A stretch of 49,656 nucleotides of DNA, from the NCBI GenBank assembly GCA_002331485.1, contig DCYS01000031.1, forward strand, positions 1 through 49,656. The letters run 5' to 3'. Under the pieces are notes generated by a model, which did no database searches, had not been told where the DNA came from, and worked only from the letters and a program-made list of their open reading frames with translations. This stretch comes from Flavobacteriales bacterium UBA2104. Its GTDB lineage: Bacteria > Bacteroidota > Bacteroidia > Flavobacteriales_D > Crocinitomicaceae. Each line of letters begins with the position of its first letter. Positions within the stretch are counted from its first letter, which is position 1. Of the stretch, positions 44,101-49,656 are shown in pieces. A program made the position numbers and the translations under genes.

Positions 44101-44210
44101 ATGAGTTCTATCGCTGCTGAATGACCTTTTTGAGTAGCAAGCTGGACACTTTGGGCTTTAACGGAGAAAGCAAAGCAGAGAATCAATATGTAGATCAATG
44201 CCTTATTCAT
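41145..44210 (-). CDS. Exported WD40-repeat protein with caspase (C14-type) and EF-hand-like segments
   Basis: A 1021-residue exported protein. A signal peptide (MNKALIYILILCFAFSVKAQ) is followed by a WD40-like propeller region with clear repeats such as GHNSSATAVRFSHDGSLFATA with DRSIVIWD, and GHTERITGVDIHPEKNFLI with DGTIKLWD. A caspase-type domain starts at DAYIISIGVSKYQN. The catalytic His is in VFIAGHGVLDE (about 830) and the catalytic Cys in LLILDTCHSGEL (about 879). A canonical EF-hand loop, DTNKDEIITVSE (about 973-984), follows, which may bind calcium. The function is unknown. ATG 44210 is chosen for its signal peptide; it overlaps the upstream gene by 8 bases. Confidence 0.9.
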   Translation of the reverse strand: MNKALIYILILCFAFSVKAQSVQLATQKGHSAAIELIEFSENGEFLVSLGENNEGIVWDLNLKKILTRFKLAEQTEISGIKFIENDKTVKIQGEENTFYFDIKTDQLESTNKDNDTLFHRSDYYSDPNGIHTTFIEKGGIKKEEEGRWFANYWVSVTYTHAIFYAFDVSRSQNLIVGVAGNNAIYCHEYESGKEIEILQGHNSSATAVRFSHDGSLFATAGKDRSIVIWDAATLTMKFRLFSNIFRKNTAIFSHDGNQIHVGDEIGNLFTIDLNAIFPSTSVRSEPQSINEIRKHNYDGEEAYFISTSNNVLEIKNEIDQEPQKLIKYREHELTRPKGLLLQEIFGLYQEPIGEVQSCSFSPNNDQILLTGETDLPNITLARLNKNETKHLYAYKDDRNWIDAAFLNAEEFVSVLDSSGTLSFWRLEKDEYFFKKDSLPFIIEGFKVIDEQNIWLNAGTKGQFIYDRSDKRFKKALDIEAKNIFKLQNKIMLSDVKHQLLIIDPDSLKVEATFSGHTERITGVDIHPEKNFLITSSDDGTIKLWDRSATQLIASVIPFENNEVVIITAENYYLISKGALDEIGFKYNDQFFYPDQFDLKYNRPDLVLEKLGYTNDDLIKAYHRAYKKRLKKLNFTEEALSGDFHLPEIEIIERSSIPIETDEKQLMLKVKMKDDKDKLERYKVWINDVAVLGSSGKSIRDEERSELTTTIPLNLSYGDNKIEVSVLNQSGAESYKESVNVKCTAGKQKPDAYIISIGVSKYQNEQFNLAYATKDAIDIENLFINSDYFGTVHTKSLTDQQVVLESLDDIQVFLDQAEVDDFVMVFIAGHGVLDENFDYYFASYDMDFKDPSERGIPYKKIEELVDGIKALKKLLILDTCHSGELDKDEIEEDENPDDEPIDGKFRNAGIDVTYREDPLGFESINYLMKQVFLDLRRGTGATVISSSGGTELAFESPKYKNGLFTYSLIDGLKNEKADTNKDEIITVSELQGYLIQEVKNLSNGKQVPTSRIHNKEMDYRVW

Positions 44211-44946
44211 GATAGATCTTACGTTTTTTCTGAAAATCACTCAAACTCACAATGTGATAGCTTAGGTTGAGTTCAAGCTGGCCTATATCCGCTGCTATTT
44301 TCTCAGCACTTCCCTTTGCACGAGCCATAAATCGGAATGTGATTTTCAAGTCACCGATGTTCTTACCGATCCCAAAGAAATGTTGCCAATATGGGTCATT
44401 AGAATAAAGTATTGATCTGAAGTGATCGTTTCCATGATCAACACCTCCGTTATAGATTTCGCCATCTTCAAAAAGATACTCCGTTCCGGGATGCTGAAAA
44501 TCATAATTTTTTGCTGCTGTGAAAACGGTCCCGACAGTGAGGAACATACTGTTCTTTTTGCGAAACAATTTGTAAGAGTAGAATATAGGAAGTCTGAAGG
44601 CTTTCATACCTACAGTCCGTTCAGAGTAGCTCTCCAATTCGAAGCGATAAACAGATCGCTGCATGAAATACTGGGGCTCAATACTGATCGTAGATTTTTT
44701 GAATGTATAATTAGCAACGAAACCGAGGGAGTAAGCATTAAAAATATGAGAACGATTTATGATCCCGGCTCCTTCGCTAGTTTCCAAATAGGTAAAAGAA
44801 GCGTTTTCAGGTTGATATTCAGCGTCGAGGAACTTTGTGTTTTGAATGACCTGAGTTGATCCCGATACACCAAGTTTGATATCTTGATTTTGAGCTATTG
44901 TAATGCACGTAAGCCAAAGAAAAGATATGGAGATCAAATACCTCAT
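44203..44946 (-). CDS. Exported outer-membrane beta-barrel-like protein (second gene of the caspase operon)
   Basis: A 247-residue protein with a signal peptide (MRYLISISFLWLTCITIAQ). The rest alternates hydrophobic and polar residues in short strands (IKLGVSGSTQVIQN, GFVANYTFKKSTISIEPQYF, LPIFYSYKLFRK, FRFMARAKG, LELNLSYHIVSL), as in small outer-membrane barrels. No family is recognised. The C-terminus is basic (FQKKRKIYHE) and not the usual terminal aromatic. Its start overlaps the upstream gene by 4 bases (ATGA) and its end overlaps the WD40-caspase gene by 8, so the three are probably translated together. Confidence 0.75.
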   Translation of the reverse strand: MRYLISISFLWLTCITIAQNQDIKLGVSGSTQVIQNTKFLDAEYQPENASFTYLETSEGAGIINRSHIFNAYSLGFVANYTFKKSTISIEPQYFMQRSVYRFELESYSERTVGMKAFRLPIFYSYKLFRKKNSMFLTVGTVFTAAKNYDFQHPGTEYLFEDGEIYNGGVDHGNDHFRSILYSNDPYWQHFFGIGKNIGDLKITFRFMARAKGSAEKIAADIGQLELNLSYHIVSLSDFQKKRKIYHE

Positions 44947-45569
44947 TTTTTACGGAAAAAATAGTATCTCACACCAGCCATGTATCCTAAGACTATTGGT
45001 GTTTTGCTAAACAGGTTATTTGATAAAGCGTATGTTCCGGCAAGGTTCAGATGCATAGGAAGTCTTCCAAACCGAAATTTTACGAAGTCGACAAGTACAG
45101 TGATATTCGTTTTCCGCTTACCAAAATTCTGAAGGTCTTTTTTATAATGATAGCCAAGTCCAAATTCAGATAAGAAATAAAAGCTAAGCAGTCTACCTTT
45201 TAAACCAAGTTTAGAGTGAAAGAAAGTCCCCATCAGGTAATGTTCCTCTGGATTCACATACGTAAAATGAACACCAATAGCGTTCATTTCCGTGCGGTAT
45301 TTATCCTCTAAGGCAAGAAGCAACTTTCGCTCTTTAAGGATCAAGTAATTATATCCAAGATGGACGGATTGGTTAACCTGTAAATTAGCACTTGGTGTTG
45401 TTTGGACACTTTGCAGTCCCAGAGAGAAAGAATGCTTGCCCCTAAGGTGAGGAGAAATGTAAGAATCATCATAGGTTGATTCGGAAAACGAAATAACCTC
45501 ATCTCCCTCATTTTGAGCAAACAAGGACAGCGATAATACCATAAGAAAAAGTAGTGTCGAGCATCTCAT
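44943..45569 (-). CDS. Exported outer-membrane beta-barrel-like protein (first gene of the caspase operon)
   Basis: A 208-residue protein with a signal peptide (MRCSTLLFLMVLSLSLFAQ). Later strands (KHSFSLGLQSVQTTPS, VHLGYNYLILKERKLLLAL, NAIGVHFTYVNPEEHYLMG, AGVRYYFFRKK) alternate in the way of beta-barrels. No family is recognised. ATG 45569 is chosen over a longer frame from 45695, because it follows a promoter-like element and gives a good signal peptide. It is the first gene of a minus-strand operon with the second barrel protein and the WD40-caspase protein. Confidence 0.75.
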   Translation of the reverse strand: MRCSTLLFLMVLSLSLFAQNEGDEVISFSESTYDDSYISPHLRGKHSFSLGLQSVQTTPSANLQVNQSVHLGYNYLILKERKLLLALEDKYRTEMNAIGVHFTYVNPEEHYLMGTFFHSKLGLKGRLLSFYFLSEFGLGYHYKKDLQNFGKRKTNITVLVDFVKFRFGRLPMHLNLAGTYALSNNLFSKTPIVLGYMAGVRYYFFRKK

Positions 45570-45578
45570 AGTTACTAT

Positions 45579-45586
45579 CAAATATA
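45579..45586 (-). promoter_or_regulatory. Candidate -7 promoter element of the caspase operon
   Basis: On the minus strand TATATTTG matches TAnnTTTG, 9 bases before the ATG at 45569. A TTTTGACC farther upstream could be the -33 element, but the spacing (about 25) is long. Confidence 0.45.
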
Positions 45587-45735
45587 GAAAAACTCTTTGA
45601 TTCCGATCGGTCAAAACGCGATTGTGAAACCCTCTAATTGAATTAACACGTGAATATGAATTAAAAAACTTTAAATTTTCAAATAGTTGGTGCATATGAA
45701 TTAACTTCGCGTTTTAATTATCATTGGAAATCGAT

Positions 45736-46182
45736 ATGAGTTTAACAGATCAAATAAATGCTGACATCAAGGAAGCGATGAAGGCACGTGAAAAAGATAA
45801 ATTAGCTGCATTAAGAGATATCAAAGCTAAATTACTTAACGAAGCAACTTCTGGTAATGGAGATGTTGATGAGGCTAAAGAAAACAAGATCATTCTTAAG
45901 TTGCATAAGCAGCGAATGGATACATACAATGTATACAAGGAGCAAGGCAGAGATGACCTGGCTGAAAGCGAAAAATTCGAAGCTGATATCATCGAAAAGT
46001 ATATGCCTAAAATGATGGATGAAGCAGAGGTGCGTGAAGAAGTTACTGCTGCGATCAGTCAGTTGGGTGCCAGCGGACCTCAAGATATGGGGAAGGTAAT
46101 GGGAACCCTTTCTAAGAAATTAGCTGGTAAAGCTGATGGTAAATTGATTTCTACTATCGTTAAGGAAGAATTGAATAAATAA
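45736..46182 (+). CDS. GatB/YqeY domain-containing protein
   Basis: A 148-residue helical protein of the YqeY family, related to the tail domain of GatB, the tRNA amidotransferase subunit. Landmarks are LTDQINADIKEAMKAREKDKLAALRDIKAK near the start (split by the family's lysine-rich helix), NKIILKLHKQRMDTYNVYKE, FEADIIEKYMPKMM and ASGPQDMGKVMGTLSKKLAG with the terminal VKEELNK. The exact role is unknown. An in-frame TTG at 45724 is less likely than ATG 45736. In many Bacteroidota this gene lies just after ftsZ; here the caspase operon lies between them. Confidence 0.93.
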   Translation: MSLTDQINADIKEAMKAREKDKLAALRDIKAKLLNEATSGNGDVDEAKENKIILKLHKQRMDTYNVYKEQGRDDLAESEKFEADIIEKYMPKMMDEAEVREEVTAAISQLGASGPQDMGKVMGTLSKKLAGKADGKLISTIVKEELNK

Positions 46183-46208
46183 CCGCATTGGATCATTAAT
46201 TGTTGAAT

Positions 46209-46238
46209 TGACCTCTGCTTTCATGTAGAGGTCATTTC
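46209..46238 (+). terminator. Terminator-like hairpin after the GatB/YqeY gene
   Basis: TGACCTCT and AGAGGTCA form a perfect 8-bp stem around a 10-base loop, followed by TTTCATTTC. The T tract is interrupted, so termination may be moderate. Confidence 0.6.
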
Positions 46239-46255
46239 ATTTCAAAATACACCTT

Positions 46256-47164
46256 ATTAAGTTACTGTTTTTCATATTAATTGTTTTCAGCAATCCGGTA
46301 GTTGTCTCTTCTCAACTGTTGAATAATCAGTTGGGCGAAGCTTTTACTGATCGTCCATTTTTTAATCAAACCATCATCAAGCAAAACGGTATTGAGTCGA
46401 TCTATGGAAATTTTACGCATTATAAGCTTGGAGATAGATTTCGCGAGACCGAATTATACAGAGCTTATCATTTTGATAAAGAGGGTCGACTTTGCAAGCA
46501 ATTTGAATCGCGAAGAACGGTGAATGGAATTGATACTTTGGTAAGTATTTATGAATACGATGATCAGGGTAATTTAACAGCTTTACGACAACGAGACGAA
46601 TATGGATTTTACGCTTATATCTATCAGTATGATTCAGCGGGTAGAGTAGTGCGTGAAGAGTACAGAAGAAATCTAACAAAAGATAAACAGAGTGCTACTA
46701 AATTCACACTGGGTAAAGAGTTTATAGTGACTTTCGAAACAGCCAGCTATCAAGAATTTGACGGTCAATTAAAGAAGACGATCTATAATAGTTATGGTGT
46801 CCCGTATAAAGAGGTATTTACCTATTTCAACGAAGACGGACAGATCATCGAAAAGAATGAACGCTTAAAAAGAACATCTACTGGCGCGAAAACAACTTAT
46901 TCCTATAATGAAAAGGGATTATTGGATTCACTTAAGACAGTTTCGAATATATCGGGAATACAAGAGAAGTTGTATGTTTTTGGCTATGATGAATTCAATA
47001 ACCTGATCAAGAAGAACTACTATAAGAATGGAGAGCATACGACTCAACATCGAGTGGTTTACGATGACAAAACAATGACCATCGAGAACATTATGATCCA
47101 AAATGTAGCCACTGATTTCATTCGGATCCTTCGTTTGGAAGAGTATGTATTTTACGAGGATTGA
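46256..47164 (+). CDS. Exported protein with YD-like repeats; apparent ATT start
   Basis: Exported protein of unknown function. Short YD-type repeats are visible: YEYDDQGNLTALRQR, YQYDSAGRVVREEYRR, TYSYNEKGLLDSLKTV and FGYDEFNNLIKK, as in RHS/YD-repeat and MORN-like wall proteins. No ATG gives a sensible N-terminus. Reading upstream in frame from the TTG at 46319, codons from ATT 46256 spell (M)KLLFFILIVFSNPVVVSSQL, an excellent signal peptide with no other start before the in-frame TAG at 46226. I therefore place the start at ATT 46256. The alternative is a lost ATG or sequencing error, or initiation at TTG 46319 with no signal peptide. Confidence 0.65.
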   Translation: MKLLFFILIVFSNPVVVSSQLLNNQLGEAFTDRPFFNQTIIKQNGIESIYGNFTHYKLGDRFRETELYRAYHFDKEGRLCKQFESRRTVNGIDTLVSIYEYDDQGNLTALRQRDEYGFYAYIYQYDSAGRVVREEYRRNLTKDKQSATKFTLGKEFIVTFETASYQEFDGQLKKTIYNSYGVPYKEVFTYFNEDGQIIEKNERLKRTSTGAKTTYSYNEKGLLDSLKTVSNISGIQEKLYVFGYDEFNNLIKKNYYKNGEHTTQHRVVYDDKTMTIENIMIQNVATDFIRILRLEEYVFYED

Positions 47165-47242
47165 GTCGGTTTTTGTCGATTATTTTCTTACAGTTAACGC
47201 TTTTTGATCGATTCTTCTTACTTTAGACTAAATTCTCAGCGT

Positions 47243-47884
47243 ATGAAAGAAGCTATCCTACTTACGCATACTATAGCCGGAATTGCCGTTTTTGCAATTG
47301 GTGTCATTCAGGCGATTTTACCAAAACGAGGAGTGCTACATCGCATTCTCGGAAGAACATACGTTTTGATCTGGTTTCCACTAATCATTTCTGGAGGTAT
47401 TATTGGTTCATGGATCATCACTGCTCTTGGAGCTTTAGGCTTGTATTGTGCTTTAACTGGATGGCGATACGCTAATAGTAAGAAAAATCTTGAGCATTGG
47501 CTGGATAAATTGATCGCAATTCTTGGAGGATTAATGGTCTTAGCACTCATTGGAGGTGCAGTCTATTTATTCTACCTCGGAGCAGTGGAATTTGGTGTGA
47601 TCATGGCTGTATTTTCTGTGATTTTCGGATCATTTGTTTTTACAGATCTCAGAGAAGTTGTGTTTGGTGCCAAGGTGAGAAAACTGAGTAAACATAAAAT
47701 GTATTGGTTTTTTGAGCATTACGGACGAATGTACGTTTCGATGATCGCTGCAGTTACTGCATTTAGTGCAATTCAGCAGCCGTTTGGAAACCAAATTGTG
47801 AATTGGCTATGGCCAACTGTTTTTGGAACGTTGATCCTTGTTTATCTTGGAAATAAATACAAGGCAAAGTTTGGAGTGGTTTGA
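47243..47884 (+). CDS. Multi-pass membrane protein (DUF2306-like)
   Basis: A 213-residue membrane protein with about six membrane segments: THTIAGIAVFAIGVIQAIL, TYVLIWFPLIISGGIIGSW, ITALGALGLYCALTGW, LIAILGGLMVLALIGGAVYL, VIMAVFSVIFGSFVF and WLWPTVFGTLILVYLG. The N-terminal pattern of helix, short loop with HRILGRTYV, helix is that of DUF2306-like proteins with histidines in membrane segments (possibly haem- or ligand-binding, unproven). ATG 47243 (MKEAILL) is chosen over a frame starting at 47204. An ABC transporter pair follows after 12 bases. Confidence 0.7.
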   Translation: MKEAILLTHTIAGIAVFAIGVIQAILPKRGVLHRILGRTYVLIWFPLIISGGIIGSWIITALGALGLYCALTGWRYANSKKNLEHWLDKLIAILGGLMVLALIGGAVYLFYLGAVEFGVIMAVFSVIFGSFVFTDLREVVFGAKVRKLSKHKMYWFFEHYGRMYVSMIAAVTAFSAIQQPFGNQIVNWLWPTVFGTLILVYLGNKYKAKFGVV

Positions 47885-47896
47885 AGATGAATAGAC

Positions 47897-48778
47897 ATGA
47901 ATAAACTAGCTTTAGAATCAAAAGACCTTACTAAGTTCTATGGAAAATCCAGAGGAATAGAAAATGTATCGCTATCGATCGAAAATGGAGAAGCTTTCGG
48001 TTTTATTGGGCCAAATGGAGCTGGGAAATCAACGTTTATTAGAACGGTACTTGGTCTGATCTTGCCAACATCAGGTGAAGCTAAGATTTTCGGACAGAAT
48101 GCATTTGAGAATGGTGATAAGATCAGGGAACAAATAGGGTATCTGCCTTCGGAAGTCAACTATTACAGTGGGATGAATGCCGAAGAACTATTGAAGTATT
48201 CAGCTAGTTTTTACAAGAATGCAGATGTTTCCAGAATTAGATCATTAGCAGAACGATTCGAACTGGATCTATCAAAGGAGATCGAGGATCTTTCATTCGG
48301 TAATAAAAAGAAAGTGGCCATTATACAGAGTGTGTTGCACGAACCTCAACTCATGATCCTGGATGAACCGACAGGAGGATTAGACCCTTTGATGCAAAAT
48401 CGGTTTTTTGAATTACTCGAAGAACAACATAAAAAAGGAGTGACTATCTTTTTTAGTTCGCATATTTTGTCTGAGATCCAACGCCTTTGTCAACGAGCAG
48501 CGATCATTAAAGAAGGGAAGATCGTTAAGGTGGAAGATATTCCAGAATTGATGAAGAAACAGATGAAAAACTGCAGGTTGATCTTTAAAAATCCTCCAGG
48601 TGATCTGAATCTTCCTGAAAACGCCCAAAACGAAAAGCTTGTTGATGAAAAGTTGACGTTCGAATATGTAGGACCAGTCACTCCACTAATGAAATGGATT
48701 GCTCAGCAAGATCTACTGGATGTAGCAATTGAAGAGCCAACGTTAGAAAATATATTCATGAATTATTACGAACGATAG
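47897..48778 (+). CDS. ABC transporter ATP-binding protein
   Basis: A 293-residue ATPase of the ABC-2 type exporter family. Walker A is GFIGPNGAGKSTFI (about 35-48). The signature is a degenerate DLSFGNKKKVAI (about 131-142; no LSGGQ). Walker B is LMILDEPTGGLDPL (about 153-166). The H-loop is FSSHILSEIQ. A C-terminal extension (about 220-293) resembles the regulatory tail of ABC-2 ATPases. It is followed after 3 bases by its permease gene. The substrate cannot be predicted; drugs, antibiotics or lipids are typical for the family. Confidence 0.92.
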   Translation: MNKLALESKDLTKFYGKSRGIENVSLSIENGEAFGFIGPNGAGKSTFIRTVLGLILPTSGEAKIFGQNAFENGDKIREQIGYLPSEVNYYSGMNAEELLKYSASFYKNADVSRIRSLAERFELDLSKEIEDLSFGNKKKVAIIQSVLHEPQLMILDEPTGGLDPLMQNRFFELLEEQHKKGVTIFFSSHILSEIQRLCQRAAIIKEGKIVKVEDIPELMKKQMKNCRLIFKNPPGDLNLPENAQNEKLVDEKLTFEYVGPVTPLMKWIAQQDLLDVAIEEPTLENIFMNYYER

Positions 48779-48781
48779 ATC

Positions 48782-49585
48782 ATGAGCGCACTTTACACGA
48801 AAGAACTTAAACGAAATCGCAGAAACTTTTTGATCTGGACGGCCATCGTGATCGGTTTTACGGTAATGGTATTGAGCATTTACCCTTTCATGGAAGGAAT
48901 GGAGGAAGATCTCTCAAACATGATGCAGAATATTCCAAATGAATTGAGAAAAGCGATGGGGATGGATGATCAGACCTGGGGAAGTATTCTTGGTTTTTAC
49001 AGTACGTATTTTGGTATTTATATCGTTTTGCTTGCCGGAATTTATACGATGTCAACTGGAGCAACGATCTTATCAAAAGAAGAGAAAGAACGAACAGCTG
49101 AGTTTTTGATGACACGGCCTATCAGCCGAAAATCTATTTTCCAATCCAAGATGACTGCGCTATTGACTCTAACGTTTGGAATTATAGTACTTCAAACTAT
49201 AGTCGCAGCGATCAGCTTTTCCATAGCTTCAGAAGATGAGTTAGCATGGACGACTTTTTCTACCATGCATATTCATGGAGCTGTTTTGATCTTCTTTTTT
49301 ACTTGCATCGGTGTGTTGCTTTCGATGTTCTTAAATCCTAAAACCAACTTTATGGGGATCGTATTTGGCGTAATATTCGGAAGTTACTTCCTGGATGCTA
49401 TGTCAAAAGCTACCGAATCTACTGAATGGCTCGGTTATTTCAGTGCTTTTCACTACGTAGATTTTAATTTGGGAAATCCTGATTATTCGATCAGTATTTG
49501 GGGTATAGTAGGACTACTGGTCATTGGACTACTTTCGGTTTACTATGCCTTCTTAAGATATAATCGCAGAGATATTGATGATTAG
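48782..49585 (+). CDS. ABC-2 type transporter permease
   Basis: A 267-residue membrane protein that pairs with the preceding ATPase. Predicted segments are LIWTAIVIGFTVMVLSIYPF, GFYSTYFGIYIVLLAGIYTM, LLTLTFGIIVLQTIVAAISF, HGAVLIFFFTCIGVLLSMFL, FMGIVFGVIFGSYFLDAM and WGIVGLLVIGLLSVYYAFL. The segment KEEKERTAEFLMTRPISRKS (about 99-118) is the typical cytoplasmic coupling element of ABC-2 permeases. It ends before a terminator shared with a convergent tRNA gene. Confidence 0.9.
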   Translation: MSALYTKELKRNRRNFLIWTAIVIGFTVMVLSIYPFMEGMEEDLSNMMQNIPNELRKAMGMDDQTWGSILGFYSTYFGIYIVLLAGIYTMSTGATILSKEEKERTAEFLMTRPISRKSIFQSKMTALLTLTFGIIVLQTIVAAISFSIASEDELAWTTFSTMHIHGAVLIFFFTCIGVLLSMFLNPKTNFMGIVFGVIFGSYFLDAMSKATESTEWLGYFSAFHYVDFNLGNPDYSISIWGIVGLLVIGLLSVYYAFLRYNRRDIDD

Positions 49586-49595
49586 AAATAAAAAA

Positions 49596-49623
49596 AGCGA
49601 GAACCGAAGTCCTCGCTTTTTTA
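49596..49623 (-). terminator. Bidirectional terminator with UUCG tetraloop
   Basis: On the minus strand AGCGAGGAC pairs with GTTCTCGCT (one G-U) around TTCG, giving a 9-bp C(UUCG)G hairpin followed by TTTTTT. On the plus strand TTTTTT also follows (49617-49622). It ends the tRNA transcript and can end the ABC transporter transcript. Confidence 0.88.
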
Positions 49624-49625
49624 CG

Positions 49626-49656
49626 TGGTGATGGACGGAATCGAACCGCCGACACA
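49626..49656 (-). tRNA. Partial tRNA (3' end), possibly tRNA-Phe
   Basis: The minus strand reads TGTGTC, then a T arm GGCGG-TTCGATT-CCGTC with the invariant TTCG, then CATCACC-A as acceptor strand and discriminator. CCA is not encoded. The 5' part, including the anticodon, lies beyond the window edge. The TGTGTC before the T arm resembles tRNA-Phe, but that cannot be confirmed here. Confidence 0.75.

Noticed and set aside
44422..44859. A 145-codon plus-strand open frame within the second barrel-protein gene.
   Set aside because: The minus-strand frame has a signal peptide and overlapping operon neighbours; the plus-strand frame has neither.

Overview
The window is a chromosomal segment of a Bacteroidota bacterium, most likely a Flavobacteriia-type lineage. 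The evidence is the rpoB-rpoC-DUF3467 linkage, a dcw (division and cell wall) cluster in Bacteroidota order with an FtsL-like protein and a PASTA-bearing FtsI, a TonB-dependent receptor with a carboxypeptidase-like N-terminal domain, promoter-like TAnnTTTG elements close to start codons, and the absence of obvious Shine-Dalgarno sequences. The window opens inside rpoB and closes inside a tRNA gene on the minus strand. The genus cannot be fixed from the sequence alone.

Region by region: (1) 1-7.7 kb is a core block: the rpoB 3' part, rpoC, a DUF3467 gene and a dihydrolipoyl dehydrogenase gene, with clear intrinsic terminators after rpoC and after lpdA. (2) 7.8-12 kb holds three consecutive photolyase/cryptochrome-superfamily genes. 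The middle one is an ordinary CRY-DASH. The first and third have lost residues that define their families: the proximal tryptophan and active-site Glu/Asn in the first, and all four Fe-S cysteines in the third. (3) 12-19.1 kb encodes a GT4 glycosyltransferase, a TonB-dependent receptor and a 1147-residue outer-membrane protein. (4) 19.1-25 kb is a minus-strand accessory block that looks more AT-rich. It holds small proteins of unknown function, a composite two-hairpin repeat in two places, and a three-gene unit headed by an ABC ATPase-DUF4435 protein, a candidate PARIS/OLD-like defence gene followed by two small membrane proteins. A 113-bp imperfect tandem duplication covers the 3' end of the outer-membrane protein gene. 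(5) 25.2-41.1 kb is the dcw cluster: mraZ, rsmH, ftsL, ftsI, murE, mraY, murD, an unrecognised 149-aa gene, ftsW, murG, murC, ftsQ, ftsA, ftsZ. Most genes overlap or nearly touch, several start with GTG or TTG, and a perfect inverted pair of MraZ-type boxes lies upstream. (6) 41.1-45.6 kb is a minus-strand operon of two exported beta-barrel-like proteins and an exported WD40-caspase protein with an EF-hand loop. It lies between ftsZ and the yqeY gene. (7) 45.7-49.6 kb holds yqeY, a signal-peptide protein with YD-like repeats that appears to lack an ATG, a membrane protein and an ABC-2 transporter pair, then a tRNA on the other strand.

The dcw genes make lipid II (MurE, MurD, MurC, MraY, MurG) and build the divisome (FtsZ, FtsA, FtsQ, FtsL, FtsW, FtsI). 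MraZ probably represses the whole operon through the boxes upstream. The best places to look for undescribed biology are the divergent photolyase trio, the ABC ATPase-DUF4435 three-gene unit with its associated repeats, and the WD40-caspase operon.
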